A DNA stretch of 64,000 bases from Mantamonas sphyraenae (Eukaryota; CRuMs; Mantamonadidae): contig JAPMXV010000002.1 in assembly GCA_026936335.1 (NCBI GenBank), positions 62,001-126,000 of the forward strand. The letters run 5' to 3'. Position numbers and translations under genes: made by a program. Positions 11,601-23,623 of the stretch are shown piece by piece. Position 1 is the first letter of the stretch; each line of letters begins with the position of its first letter. Under the pieces are notes generated by a model. The model was not told the DNA's origin. It ran no database searches and saw only the letters and a program-made list of their open reading frames with translations.

Positions 11601-14600
11601 CGCATCTTGTTTGTACCGGACAACGCAGCGGGATCGCACGATCCGCGCAAGATCTTTTTCCACGCGCTGCTGGTGCTGATGGAGAAGAGCAAGACGACTG
11701 CGCTTGTGCAGGCCGGGTTGGAGATTGTGAGTGGGTTCATCCAGAACGACGCCCTGAAGATTGCGGAAAAGGTGAACTTTGTGACCAAGATGGGCCACCT
11801 GGAAAAGAGCAGCAACAGCAAACTGCAGAGCATGTACCTGAACCTTGTGCTGGACGTGTACAGCCTGGACAAGGCACCGCGCACCACGCTGTACCTGCAG
11901 TTGGGCAGCGCCTTTATTGTGGGACTGCACAGCAACGACACTTCGCTGCAGAAGCGCTGTTTCGACATCTTTTCCAACTCGCTGGGCGAAACCGTGGCCG
12001 AGCGCATGCAGTTCATTCTTACGCACACGACCTGGGAACCCGTGCCCGACAAGTTCTGGCTCAAGACCGCCGTGGCTCTGCTCCTCGACGCCTGCGACGC
12101 AAACGAGTCCATCGACCTCACCGGCTCCCACATTGCCATGGTGCAATCGCTGCCCGGCACTCCGCGCGAGGCACCATCCTCGGATGAAATGGACACGGAA
12201 GATGGTGGTGCCACGTCGTCGTCGTCGTCGTCGCGCACTCCGGCAGCCAAGCGAGAGCCAGAGCTGATGGAAACAGAGGGCGACGGCGGCAAGGGCAAGG
12301 GCAAGGAGAAGAACGGCGGACAGCAGGAAACAGAGAAGCAGCTGGAGAAACTGGTGCGAAAGCAAGAAGGGTTTCTGCAGGAGGGACGCAAGCAGACGGT
12401 GGCATCTGTGCTGACGCCGCTGCAGGGGATCTGTCTGGAAGACAAGCACCTGGCCATCCATCTGTGGACGGTGCTTTTCCCGCAGTTCTGGGAACAGTTG
12501 ACGATGGGTGCGCGCCAGAAGCTGACCAAGCGCATGTGTGCGCTGCTGGGACGCGATTACCACAGCAAGCAGCAGTCGCACAGGCCCAACGTGGTCCAAG
12601 GCTTCCTGGAAGCGATGCTCGCGTGCCCGGAACCGCTGCGCCCTGCGCTGCCGAGCACGCAGATCAACCACCTGGGCTCGACGTTCAACGCGTGGCACGT
12701 GGCACTTGCACTGCTGGAGGAGCGTGCGCTGAGCTGGAAGAACCTGGAGGACGAGAGTGTGCATGCGGCGCGTTTGCGACGCGAGTACGGCCTTTCGCGT
12801 CCTCTGCAGGAGGTGCGCAATGTGGCGTACACGGCTGTGCCTCCTCCGTCGGGTAAGGAGCGCACGTACGACTGCCTGTCGCAGCTGTACTCGATGCTGT
12901 CGGAACACGACTTTGTGATGGGTGTTTGGAAACGCCGCGCGGTGCTGCCCGAAACGGTGGCTGCGCTGACGTACCAGCAGCACGGTCTGGCAGACGTGGC
13001 GGCGGACACATACCTGGCATGTATGGAGTATGGCAGCAACGACAAGGGCCACAGCAACACGTTGCTGCCTATCCAGGAGCAGCGGCTGTGGGAGGCCCAG
13101 TGGGTGGAGTGTGCCAAGCAACTCAACCAGTGGCCCATGCTCGAAGACTACGCCGATCACATGGCCGAGTATCCAGAGCTGGCGTTGGAGTGTGCGTGGC
13201 GTGCGGGCAAGTGGCCGCAGCTGCGCACAGAGCTGACACGCTGCCCGCACTCGCGGCTGCGCCTGTCGGACATCACGCACGTGAAGCACATCATCAATCA
13301 GATGATGTTGGGCATCCACGAGAACAAACTCAACGAGGTGGAGCAGCTCAACAAACAGGGCATCCAGTATGCGCTGCAGCGTTGGCGCTCGCTGCCCTCG
13401 GTGCCCAGCAACGTGCACGTGGAGATGCTCATTGCCTTTCAGCAGTTTGTGGAGCTGCAAGAGTCGGCCAAGATTGTGCAGGAGCTGAGTGGCTCTCATC
13501 CCGACTTCACCTCCACCCTCAATTCGTGGCGTTCGCGGCTGCCCAACGTGTGGGAGCCGATGACGGTGTGGAACGAAATCTTCAGCTGGCGCAAACACAT
13601 GTTCCAGGCCATCAACAGCGCAACGGAGCGCCAAGGCCCGCCGCACATGTACGTGGGCCACCACCAGCAGGCGTGGTCCCTGGTGCAGTACGCACAGGTG
13701 GCGCGCAAGCACGGCCTGGAAAGCGTGGCTGTGGAGCTGCTGGAAGACACGCTGGAACTGCCCAGTGTGCCTGTGGAAGAGGCGTTCCACAAGCTGCGCG
13801 AACAAGTCAAGTGCCACTTCCAGTTGCCCAGCCGCTTCCAAAACGGCCTGGATCTGCTGCACACCACGCGCCTGGACCACTTTTCCAGCAAGCAGAACGC
13901 AGAGATTTACGCGTACAAAGCGACGTTTTTGAGTGCGCTCGGCCGTCCGCAGGAGGCAGACAAGGCGTACAGCGTGGCGGTGCGTTTGGCGCCAGATCTG
14001 GCCAGCGCATGGTTGAGCTGGGCGGAGTTTTGCGACGCCCAATTTGCTGGGTCGACCGACAACCTGGAGTGGGCCGAGCAAATGATTTTCAATGTGCTGA
14101 CTGCGGCGTACCATCACGACAAGAACGCACACCGTCTGTTGCCGCGTCTGCTGTGGCTGTTGAACTACGACAACGAAGAAGGCCGGCTTGCGACGGCGTT
14201 CCACGAGTGCATGCCGCAGATGCCCTCGTGGGTGTGGATCCCGTGGCTGACGCAGTTGATTGGTGCGCTGGACAGGCGCAAGAGCGCACGTGTGGCTGCG
14301 CCGTTGCTGGCGCTGATGGCGCACGATCATCCGCAGGCCCTGTTCCACTCGCTGCGCGCTGCTCTGACGCAGTGGCAGGTGGATCAGGCCGGTGAGGATA
14401 TGTTTCAGCACCAAGAGGGCACGCTTGTGTACAAGGCACCCGTGAGCGTGAGCGCAAGCGTGTACGAATCGTTGGAGATGCCCGAAGGCGCAGGATCGAC
14501 GTACGACGACATCCGCTCGCTGCTGACGGAGAACGCAGAGGTGCACTCTGCCGTGGCCAGCGAATGGGCGTTGGCAGTGAACAAGCTGCTGGACGAGCAG

Positions 14601-16671
14601 GAGGAAGCGTCGAGCAGCAGCAAGAAGAGCAGTTCTGCGTCGACGGCAACGGCGGTGCCAATGGTGGCAGAGTTGTATGCACGCATGCATGCGGAACACC
14701 CGCTGATGGTGGACACCATGCAATCGCTGTTCAGCAACGTGGTGCATGCCTGTGCCCCGACGCCCGAGGAGGAATTCAAGCAGGTCCTGAAGATTTGCTC
14801 CGTGTGTGCGTGGATGCAGACACGCGTGAGGGCAGTGAAGCTGACGAGAGCGAGGAGCAGGTGGAGAACACAGAGGTGTTGGCAGCCTTGCATCGCATCT
14901 ACCACAGCTTCTTTACCCTGGGCGCAGCCATCGCGCAGGAGAGTGAGCATGAGGCGTACATTGCGTTTGTGGACACGTGGCAAGAACGCTTCGAAGAAGA
15001 TCTGGCCGTGGAGGCGGCAGGAGGATCGGGTGGCACTGGCGCAAGCAAGAAGAAGAAGAAGGGTGGACGTGGGGGAGGCGGTGGCGGCGGCGGCGGCGGG
15101 CGCGCAGGTGTGGCCAAGTACGGGGAGTTTGACGTCAAGTTGGACATGGAGCAGGTGATTGCAGTTGTGCAAGGCTGGATCGAAGACCTGGACACTTGGA
15201 TCAACACGAACCTGGAAGACATCCTGAACATCGAAACGATGAACGCAAAGCTGCTGCGTCTGCACACGGGCAACATCCTGATCCCTGGCCAATTTGTGGA
15301 CAACCAGAGGCCGGACGAGGCCAGCATGCAGTATGTGGACCGACTGCATGCAGCGATGCGTGTGGTGGACAACCGCGGCCACTCGTTCCGTCGCATCAGC
15401 TTCATTTCGAATGCAGGACGGTACAACCCGTTCCTGGTGGAGTTTTACACGAATGTGCTGGACAACCAAGAGGCGGCGCATGTGTACAACGACAGCAGCA
15501 TGGTGAAGCTGCTGCGCTTTGTGAACGGCATGATTGAGGCCAACGTGGAGGCGCGCAAGCGCAACGTCAGTCTGAAGCTGCCCGGGTACGAGCCGCTGCG
15601 ACACGACGCCATGCTGGTGACGGACGAAATCTCGTTTGTGACCATGGATGCCGTGTACGAAGACTACCTCATGCAGCAGCGCAAGCGAGGCACCGAGACA
15701 GTTCTGGTGAAGAAGAACGGCCAGTTGGTGAGCACGGACAGCCAGACGGCAAGTGGCGCCGACGCCATGGAGGAGGAGGACACAAGCCGTGGCAAGAAGA
15801 AGCAGAGCAAGAAGCAGGGCAAGAAGCAGAGCAAGAAGGGAAAGGAGGAAGAGGAAGCAGAAGAGACAGAGGAGGGCGAGGAGCAAACGCAGGTGAGCGA
15901 TGGAAGGTTGAAGCACGGCAAGCTGCTGCGGGCGGGTGAAAACAGGCTGTACGCATACCTGGAGGTGGTGAAGGAGGTGCCTGAGGACCTGCTGAGCAAG
16001 TATGTGTGCCGTGTGTTGCCGTCGCGCAACGACCTGTGGGTGTTTAAGCACCAGTTCTGCAACCACCTTGCAGTGACATCGATGATGTCGCACCTGTTGG
16101 CTGTGAACGACCGTGCGCCGCACAACCTTTTGTTTGCGCGTGGATCGGGCCGTGTGGCACACGCACACTTTCACAGCAAGTACGACAAGGACAACGGACT
16201 GCTGGTGCGTGACACGGTGCCTCTGCGCCTGACACGCAACATCTACCACTTTCTCAACCCGTATGCGGTCGACGGCTTGTACGCAAGCGTGGGTGGGGCC
16301 ACGGTGCAGGCGCTGGTCACACCCAAGGCGTACTTTGACCACTGCCTCAAGGTAATGCTGCGGGATGACATGAGCGCGTGGTACCGCAGCCAGCACGGGA
16401 CGGACGAGTTGGTGCAGCGTGGCGTGGATGCACTGGAGGAGGAGCTTGCGCCGGCGGTGGATGACAACGTGCAGGATGTGTTGGACCTGGTGAGCGCCTT
16501 GGCGCCATGCATCCAGGAGTCCAGCGATGGGTCGTGGCAAGGTGCCTCGTCGTCGTCGCCCACGGCACGCACCGACATGCTCATGAATGCGCAAGTGCAC
16601 AGACTGATGCAAGCAGTACCTCGGTGGAGAATCTGGCGCAGATGGATGCCACGTGGTGCGCCTGGTTGTGA
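2636..16671 (+). CDS. TRRAP: TRRAP/Tra1 homologue, PIKK-family pseudokinase of SAGA/NuA4-type complexes
   Basis: Scaffold that recruits histone acetyltransferase complexes to activators. Exons are 2636-2699, 3129-14801, 14861-16489 and 16603-16671. Exon 1 encodes MEVLPLAGNIQAYAKQFANTK and joins DEKGYLQLL in phase 1. Landmark matches to the family are ETLRPLAYSTLADLVHHVR, HFAGVFTM, NYFLLLRALFRNIGGG and DLFVELSLTVPV. Helical HEAT repeats fill residues 1 to about 3200; FAT is about 3220-3780 and the PIKK-like domain about 4040-4450. The protein ends with the FATC-type tail QMDATWCAWL. Kinase HRD and DFG motifs are absent, as in TRRAP. Ser, Ala/Gln, Asp/Glu and Lys/Gly inserts bring it to about 4477 residues, against about 3860 in human. 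Three frame breaks (near 6026, 7680-7712 and 9271-9320) are not explained by introns. The 59-bp intron at 14802-14860 is less certain than the others. Confidence 0.93.
2700..3128 (+). other. TRRAP intron 1 (429 bp)
   Basis: This is the second longest intron in the window. The donor is AAAG/GTGCGT, a branch-like CCTGACATCC lies about 30 bp before the end, and the acceptor is CACCCCAG. It is C-rich and pyrimidine-rich on the sense strand. No separate gene or RNA was recognised inside it. Confidence 0.7.
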
Positions 16672-16740
16672 TGAATGGTGTGGGAGGATGAATGAAGGAA
16701 ATTGCCTGTACTTGCCTGCTGTGAATGGTGATTTGGTGTT

Positions 16741-17838
16741 TTACTTTTTGGCCACGGCTGCCATGAACGAGTTGAGCTCACGCTCGGACGTCTCAAACTC
16801 TCCGAGGAGGTACTGTGTGGTGGTTGTGGCAGACACTTTGTTGACGCCGCGCATGGTCATGCACAGGTGGGTGGCTTCGATCATGACCACCACGCCACGC
16901 GGCTCCAACACCGAATTGATGGCCTCTGCAATCTGCTCTGTTAGGCGCTCCTGCACCTGCAGGCGGCGCGCGTACAACTCGGCAATGCGGGCGAACTTGC
17001 TCAAGCCCAGCACCTTGCCGTCAGGAAGATACCCCACGTGGCACACTGCAGATGAAGAATTGGGTGTGTGCAAGGGCATGGTGTGAGAGGGTTATACAAG
17101 GGGTGCTTGGGGTCATGGGTTACCCGGAAGGGGTTGGGGCAACGTGGATGGGATGGCAACGACACGACGAACCTCCAGTGAACGGAACCAAATGGTGCTC
17201 GCAAAGCGAGAAAATATCAATGTCTGCGGAGAGTTGGCAGTGGCCATGCGGATGAGTGTGCCAGGGGCGGAGTCAGCAATAGCCAATGAGCATGGGTGGG
17301 CGATGGTCAGGCAGGGACGACCGGACATGCGCGGCGGGAATCACTAGACGCACCTCGCACGACGACCATGCCCTTTGATTTCTCGTGAAACACAGCCTCG
17401 TTGAGAATGGTGTTGAGATCTTGCTTGTAGCCGTGTGTAAACGCCTTGAAGGCCTTGACGAAGCGTGCCGGAGTCTTTATCAGTCCTTCGCGGTCGAGAT
17501 CCTCGCCCACGCCGGCAATGAGCTCGCTGGCGGCTTCCTCCATCTTTGCTGTGAGTTTCTCGTCGTCCTCCTTGCTCCATCCGTCCTCCAGACGCTTGGT
17601 CAGAAGCTTAGGACGGGCGCTGCGACGAGTGTGGCGCACAGGCGGGTCAGTACGGTTGCGAAGGATTTCGGAGGTTGATTTCGAGAGCCGCGCCCGGTGG
17701 TGCGGCCGGGAATCGCACACGGGGCACACGAGGCGAATGGGGATTTCAGTGTAGGAGTGGATGTGGAGTGTGTGGTGCATGTAGGACGTACTTGAGATCG
17801 ACATCGAGCACCTCTTCACTCTGCTCGGTGGTGGACAT
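16741..17838 (-). CDS. GCH1: GTP cyclohydrolase I
   Basis: Converts GTP to 7,8-dihydroneopterin triphosphate, the first step of pterin (and in many organisms folate) synthesis. Exons on the minus strand are 17838-17792, 17619-17354, 17223-17173 and 17045-16741 (222 residues); all junctions keep phase. The 51-bp third exon encodes the zinc-site core [16 protein letters not shown]. The last exon has [20 protein letters not shown], then [14 protein letters not shown], and the third zinc ligand Cys in [12 protein letters not shown]. The N-terminal exon is short and acidic ([15 protein letters not shown]), with no clear targeting peptide. Length is close to other eukaryotic GCH1 without long extensions. 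The stop lies 70 bp from the convergent TRRAP stop. The identification is secure. Confidence 0.96.
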
Positions 17839-17954
17839 CGTTGCTGTGGGTGGGCTTGCGCATGGAGAGGTGAATTGTGCACACGAAAGTGTGAGAGTGG
17901 GACAGGTGTTGGCTGGGAGGAAGGTATTGTGGGTGAGGAGGCTGTGGCAACTGG
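17839..17954. promoter_or_regulatory. Bidirectional promoter, GCH1 / Rap-GAP
   Basis: This is the 116-bp gap between divergent start codons. No TATA box is obvious. If the Rap-GAP starts at the second in-frame ATG (17994) the gap is 155 bp. Confidence 0.3.
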
Positions 17955-19424
17955 ATGAAATGCGATGGACCAGGCAATCCAAACAACGCCAACATGGCAT
18001 CGACCGATGCAATGACCACACACACCCCAACGCCGGCCAAGGACAAAGAGACACAGGGCGAAGAGGGTAAAGAAGAGGGTGAGGTGGCCGAGGTGGCCGA
18101 GGTGGACGAGGTGACGGTGGAACTGGCGGAGGACGAGTCGTCGTCGACACTTGCCCAATCCGGGAAAACCGAAGATAGCTCGGTGGACAGTGACAACGAA
18201 AGCGAGGCATCGCTGGAGTCCCAGAAGAGCAGCGTACGTCATGGTAGGTTGCTCTTGGCGACGCCAGACTACTGGGTGGAAACACCTGTGGATGTGCTAC
18301 GTCGCGAGGAAAGCTCGCCTGCGCTGCGGAAGTTGGTGCGACTCCTGTCCTACACCGACGTGACGGTGGACGACAGCGTGGATGACGAGATGTACACATA
18401 CATGGAAGACGCAGAGAGCACCTTTGATTGGATCATGGTGGATTTCAACGGCAGGCACGGCCCCGTGTGTGTGCAGGTGAAAATCGTGCAAGAAGACAAC
18501 CTTGACGGGAGCGCAGAGGACATCGCATACATTCTGGTGCGCAAGGAAACGGGCAATCACATGCACAAGGTGGCAGTGGCAGACGTGGACAAGAGCTGGT
18601 GGCGCAAGTTGTTCAACGTGGCCCCTTCGCAGCTGCAGATCCTTCGCGCCGTGGATGAGACGCTGGAGGAGCAGTACGACGCGTTGAAGAGTGTGGAAGT
18701 GACGCCCGAGCTGTGCCATGCGTTGTCATCGATCAAACACACGGTGACGGAGAAGAAACTGTTCAAGGTGGGGGTCATGTACGCGAAAGTGGGCCAGGAC
18801 ACTGAAGCACTGCTGGCCAACAACGAGGGCTCGGCGCTGTGGACAGAGTTTCTGGACGTGTTGGGTGACACGGTGCCACTCAATGGGTTCCAAGGCTACA
18901 CGGGAGGGTTGGACAGGACGGAGGCGTGCAAGCATGGCACCCACACAGTGTCCTACGAGGACGAGAGCGGCCTGAAGATCGCCTTTCACGTCAGCACGAT
19001 GTTGCCCTTCCTTGAGGGCAAGCGACAGCAGCTGTATCGTAAACAACACATCGGCAACGACATTGTGGTGATTGTGTTCACGGAGGGGGGTGAAGGGGAG
19101 GTGCAACTGCCAGCGGATGTGATGCGCAGCAAACAGATCCACACCGTGATTGCCGTTCGACCCATCGAAGCACGTGAGGAGGGGCAAGGCACGCGGTATT
19201 GGGTGGAGTGTGCCAACCGCAACATCCTTGTGCCGTACGAACCATTCTCGCCCCAGGATGCGCTGAGCAAGGAGGAACTTGGGCCTTGGCTGCGCACAAA
19301 GATCCGAGAGGCCGAACTGGCCACATACCGTGTGGGCATTTACAAGAAGAAGAGTGTGCGGTACTGTGGCACACGTTTGACGTCGATTGTCCAGGAGCAG
19401 ATGGGGATGGAGAGCGACAGGTGA
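17955..19424 (+). CDS. Rap/Ran-GAP domain protein
   Basis: Intronless, 489 residues. A GTPase-activating protein for a Rap-like or related small GTPase. Residues 1 to about 100 are acidic and low in complexity (repeated EVAEV and a Ser-rich stretch). The Rap-GAP domain covers about residues 265-455: KKLFKVGVMYAKVGQD, then YTGGLDRTEACKHGTHTVSY, FHVSTMLPF and RKQHIGNDIVVIVF. In this last motif the Asn is the catalytic asparagine thumb, and it is present. No PDZ, GoLoco or other partner domain was recognised. The start could also be the next in-frame ATG at 17994 (MASTDAM). The stop lies 27 bp before the predicted tRNase Z start, so the two transcripts probably overlap or the second has a very short leader. 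Confidence 0.88.
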   Translation: MKCDGPGNPNNANMASTDAMTTHTPTPAKDKETQGEEGKEEGEVAEVAEVDEVTVELAEDESSSTLAQSGKTEDSSVDSDNESEASLESQKSSVRHGRLLLATPDYWVETPVDVLRREESSPALRKLVRLLSYTDVTVDDSVDDEMYTYMEDAESTFDWIMVDFNGRHGPVCVQVKIVQEDNLDGSAEDIAYILVRKETGNHMHKVAVADVDKSWWRKLFNVAPSQLQILRAVDETLEEQYDALKSVEVTPELCHALSSIKHTVTEKKLFKVGVMYAKVGQDTEALLANNEGSALWTEFLDVLGDTVPLNGFQGYTGGLDRTEACKHGTHTVSYEDESGLKIAFHVSTMLPFLEGKRQQLYRKQHIGNDIVVIVFTEGGEGEVQLPADVMRSKQIHTVIAVRPIEAREEGQGTRYWVECANRNILVPYEPFSPQDALSKEELGPWLRTKIREAELATYRVGIYKKKSVRYCGTRLTSIVQEQMGMESDR

Positions 19425-19451
19425 TTGTTGAAGAAGAAGGTGCGCTCGCCA

Positions 19452-22400
19452 ATGCATTGCAACAATTTTTCCAACCCAGAAAGGTAACAAAAACCCATGC
19501 CCAAAGGCAGTGTTGTGTGATGAGAGAGTGTGTGTGCGCTGACCATGTGGGTGCAGAGGATGAAGGTGTTTATGCAGATTGTGGGTACAGACTCTGTGGA
19601 CAGTAGTCCCGGGTTGATGCTGACTGTGGAGCAGCAAAAGTACTTGTTCAATGTGGGCGATGGCCTGCAACGGTTTGCTCTGCAGCACCATCTGCGCATC
19701 AAAAAGGCAGACACCGTGTTCCTGACACGCGTTCACTCTGCCACCACCGGCGGCCTTCCTGGTAGGTTGTATGCGCAAAGAGACCTGTGCGTGTGATTCC
19801 CATGTCTCTGTCCACATACACCGTGTGTGTTGCCAGAGACACAGTGGGTTGCGTGCAGCCTGAACTGGCCGCCGGTCCTTTCCCAGAAGGAGGGCGCCGA
19901 AGCACCAGAAAACACCTGCTCACACATCCACCCCCCGCCGGCACCACCTTCCCCCGTCCGCACACACGACACACATGACACACAGGCATGCTGTTGACTG
20001 TGAGCGACGCTGGTTCCAAGGGTCTGACAATCATGGGCCCACGAACGCTGTATCAATACGTGAAGAGCGTGCGCAACTTTGTCTGGCGTGATCAGACGCT
20101 GCTGCGGCTGCACGAGTGGATCGACACCAACGCAGGGTCCACAGGCATGGACAAGTCGATCGAGGGCGATGTGCAAACTGATCCACTGCGCTACCAGGAC
20201 AAGAATGTGGAGGTGGAGGCAGTGGTGCTCGATCCGCTGGCCAGCTCCACCAAGCCATCGGCATTGTTCCGCAACACAAACGATGGTGCAGTCGATGGGG
20301 GAATGGATGTGGAGGATACCACGTCGTCATCGTCGTCGTCCAACGACGTGCGTGAGGTGTCGGAGGACCCGTATTGGGTGCGTGGACCTTTGATCCGTCT
20401 GGGCCGAGTTAAGCGTGGGAGGCGAGCACCCGGGTCGTCGTGGACACGCAAGATGGACCTCATCCACCAGGTGACCGGTGCCACCGAAGCAATGGACAGT
20501 GACGAGGTGAAGGAAGTGTTTCATCGCATCATGGCCATGACGGAGCCGGAGCTGGAGGCGTACGAAGCAGAGGTGAATGGCCAGACGAAGCAGGAGGAAG
20601 GAGACGATGCCATGGAGACGGAAGAGACAGAGACAAGTGCAGGAGCAGAACAAGCAGAAGCAGGTGTGGACAATGCCAAGGTCAACTCGTTCACAGACAC
20701 AACCCTGCCGAGCACAGAGGAGATGGAATCGGAGGAGTACGAGCTGCAAAGCCTGTACCACCGCATGCCGAGCAGTGTGGAGGCAGGCGTGGAGCCGGCC
20801 ACCGAGAGTGTGTGCTACATCATTCGCACGCCTGCAATTGAAGGCAAGTTTGATGTGAAGAAGGCCAAGGAGCTTGGCGTGCCTGCAGGACCGTTGTTTG
20901 GCAAGCTCAAGTCGGGCAAGGATGTGACGCTGGAGGACGGGACGGTTGTGCAGGCGTCGCAGTGTGTGGTGCCGCCCAAGCCTGCGCCGCTGCTGATTGT
21001 GGTTGACTGTCCCACCATGGCCCACGTGAACGCACTGTGCAATGCGCCTCAGTGGGCCGAGCTGACTGCTGCCGCCTCGCCCGTGGCTGCTGTGTACCAC
21101 ATCACCCCTGTGGAAGTGTTGCGCAACCAGGCGTACCAAGAGTGGATGCACCAGTTTGACGGCAAAACACACCATGTGCTGTTGAACAGGGCGTGCAGCC
21201 AGCACGCAGTGTTTACCTCTGCGCAACAGTTCCAATTCAAGCTCAACGCCATCGACAGCGACATCTTTCCCCTGCTGGACTGCAATCCGGGTGCCGAGGG
21301 GTCGGACAACGAAATCGACGCCCAGCTGGGTGCCCAATTGCCGGCCTCGTGGATGTTGGGCGACCAGTTGCACTGTGTGCACGTGCAGCCCGTCAAGACG
21401 GCAGGTGTGGATGCAAGCGCATGCCGTGCCGCCTTCCAGGACGACGGTCAGAGCAGTGTGATGCAGGAATTGGCGTCCAACACACGCTTCCAGGCGGCGT
21501 TGGAACTGGGAGGGGCCACCACAGTGAATGGGACGGAACTGCGTGCAGAGATGAGCAGCGACGGAAGCGAAGAGTTTGAGCTTGCGTTCCTGGGCACAGG
21601 CGCAGCGGTGCCGTCCAAGTACCGAAATGTGACTGGCATGAGCATGCGTTTGTTGAACAGTGACACGGCACTGCTGTTGGACGCAGGCGAAGGCACGCTT
21701 GGACAGTTGCGTCGTTTGTATGGCTTGGATGGCGTCACACAGCTGCTGCGTCAACTGCGCTTGGTGTTTATCTCCCACATGCACGCCGACCACCATTTGG
21801 GGTTGATCCGTGTGTTGACCGAGCGTGCGCTGCTTACCGACGAACCCGTGTTTGTGGTTGCCCCCGTGCACTTTCGCACGTGGCTGCAGGAGTATTCGGC
21901 CATCCATCCCTTGCACTGGCGCTTTGTGGACTGCGACCTGCTCGATTACCGCCTGAGTGGAACGGACGAGGATGTGCCCACCGAGCTGCAGGATCAGCTG
22001 GGTGACCTGGACGACCTGCGTGCCCTCATGAAGTCCATGGGCATCGAATGGATGCGCACCGCACCCGTCATCCACATGCACAAGAGCTTTGGCGTCGTGC
22101 TCAAGCTGGCCAATTCGTCGTTCCAGCTGGCGTACAGTGGTGACACGCGACCATGCGCAGAGTTTATCGAGGCGGCCCAAGGCACCAAACTACTGCTGCA
22201 CGAGGCCACGTTTGAGGACGACCTGCAACTGGAAGCACTGGGCAAGTCACATGCCACCACCAAAGAGGCCATCCAGAGTGGTGTGGCCATGGGGGCCAAG
22301 CATATCCTGCTGACCCACTTCAGCCAGCGCTACCCCAAGATCCCCGTGTTTGACGAGCACTTTAGTGAACAGGTGGGCATTGCATGCGACTACATGGTCA

Positions 22401-22570
22401 TCCGCAACTCCTCCCTCAAGCGACTTCCCACCCTGCTTGCACCCATGGCATCGCTGTTTGACGAAGCCGAGCAGGAAGCCGATGAAGCGAGCAGCAGCAG
22501 CAGCAGCGGTGGTGGTGGTGGTGGTGGTGGCAATGCCGGCGGAGGGAAGAAGAAAAAAGGGAAGAAGTAA
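19452..22570 (+). CDS. ELAC2: Long-form tRNase Z (ELAC2)
   Basis: Endonuclease that removes the 3' trailer from precursor tRNAs, in the nucleus and often in mitochondria. Exons are 19452-19483, 19559-19761 and 19986-22570 (939 residues). The degenerate N-terminal half begins MKVFMQIVGTDSVDSSPGLM and includes FLTRVHSATTGGLPG, which has lost the catalytic histidines. The C-terminal half is catalytic: FLGTGAAVPSKYRN, the metal motif FISHMHADHHLGLIRVL, AYSGDTRPCAEF, LLHEATFEDDL, KSHATTKEAI and LLTHFSQRYPKIP. A Ser/Glu/Asp-rich linker lies between about residues 130 and 320, and the tail is Ser/Gly/Lys-rich. The tiny first exon is a prediction from a GTAACA donor and a CTGAC branch site. If it is wrong, translation starts at the ATG at 19560. 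Confidence 0.94.
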
Positions 22571-22629
22571 AGCACATCGACTGCTGGGGTGCCTCTGTGC
22601 CTCTTGCCCAATGTGACACAAGTCAAACA

Positions 22630-23562
22630 ATGTCCTGGTTCTGGGGTTCGTCATCCAGCACAAAGACCAACGAGGGGGGCGAGAAGGAGGAGGTGGAGGA
22701 TGGAATGGGGGCGTGGGTTGGCAATGCACCCTCACGCACAGAGGAGCAGGAGGCCATGCTGCAAGAGTTGATGTCGCGTGTGGCGCCCATTGTGGAGCTG
22801 GACCCAAGCAAAGCGGATCGGCTGGGCGAAGCAGACGTGGCACGGTTCCTGCGTGCAAAGAAATACGACCTGCAGGGCGCCTTTATGCTGGTCATGAACT
22901 ACATCTCATGGTTGGACAAGGCCGACTATGGGGTGCAAAGTCCGTGTCACATCACGGCGGAAACGGTGGAAAACGAACTGGCGACGGGCAAAGCCACGCT
23001 GTGGGACGGGTACGACCTGTGTGGACGACCGGTGGTGCATGTCAAGGCACGTCTCCACGACAAGAACCAACGGGACATCGACGAGTTGACACGCTTCACC
23101 ATCTACATGCTGGATCAAGCGGTGGCAAGCATGGAAGCGTCTCCCGTGCCAGGCACAGAGACGGTGACCATTGTGTTTGACCTCAACGGCATCGGGAGCA
23201 GTGTGGACTACCAGTTTGTCAAACGACTGGTGTATGTGCTGAGCAAGTTCTACGTGGAACGTGCAGGGTTGTTGGTGCTCCTCAACAGCCCGGGGTTCTT
23301 CAGTGGCGCCTGGAGCATCATCCGAGGCTGGTTGGACGAAGTGACTGCCAACAAGGTTGTGTTTGCGTCCACCGACGACCTCCTCACCTACTTTCCCAAC
23401 GACAGTGTCCCCGCAGAGGTGTGGGAAGACGAACGCGTCGACACCCAGGACGATTCTGCACTCCTCGACCAACAGCAGGCTTTGGAGGCTGCTCAGAAGG
23501 AATTGGAGCAGGAGGAGAAGCAAATGGCAAAAGACAAGGGCGACGAAAAGGCGGAAGAGTGA
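22630..23562 (+). CDS. Sec14-like CRAL-TRIO lipid-transfer protein
   Basis: Intronless, 310 residues. It probably binds or transfers phosphatidylinositol or another hydrophobic ligand. After a short Ser-rich start (MSWFWGSSSSTKTN) comes the CRAL-TRIO N-terminal helix region, ADVARFLRAKKYDLQGAFML. The Sec14 fold follows: WDGYDLCGRPVVHVKARLHD, then VTIVFDLNGIGSSVDYQFVK, FYVERAGLLVLLNSPGFFSG and TANKVVFASTDDLLTYFPND. The tail is a charged Glu/Lys/Gln helix. No GOLD domain or membrane segment is seen. The ATG was chosen because the in-frame sequence before it has no other ATG and falls in the 59-bp gap after tRNase Z. The exact ligand cannot be told from sequence alone. Confidence 0.9.
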   Translation: MSWFWGSSSSTKTNEGGEKEEVEDGMGAWVGNAPSRTEEQEAMLQELMSRVAPIVELDPSKADRLGEADVARFLRAKKYDLQGAFMLVMNYISWLDKADYGVQSPCHITAETVENELATGKATLWDGYDLCGRPVVHVKARLHDKNQRDIDELTRFTIYMLDQAVASMEASPVPGTETVTIVFDLNGIGSSVDYQFVKRLVYVLSKFYVERAGLLVLLNSPGFFSGAWSIIRGWLDEVTANKVVFASTDDLLTYFPNDSVPAEVWEDERVDTQDDSALLDQQQALEAAQKELEQEEKQMAKDKGDEKAEE

Positions 23563-23623
23563 CGAATGGATGGGGAGGAGGAAGGAAGGAAGGAGGAGGA
23601 AATAGTACAGAACCACATTGCCC

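Noticed and set aside
10212..14747. Open frame of 1511 codons on the minus strand inside TRRAP
   Set aside because: It is antisense to conserved TRRAP coding sequence, rich in His/Arg/Leu/Gln as expected from the reverse of G/C-ending codons, and has no recognisable domain.
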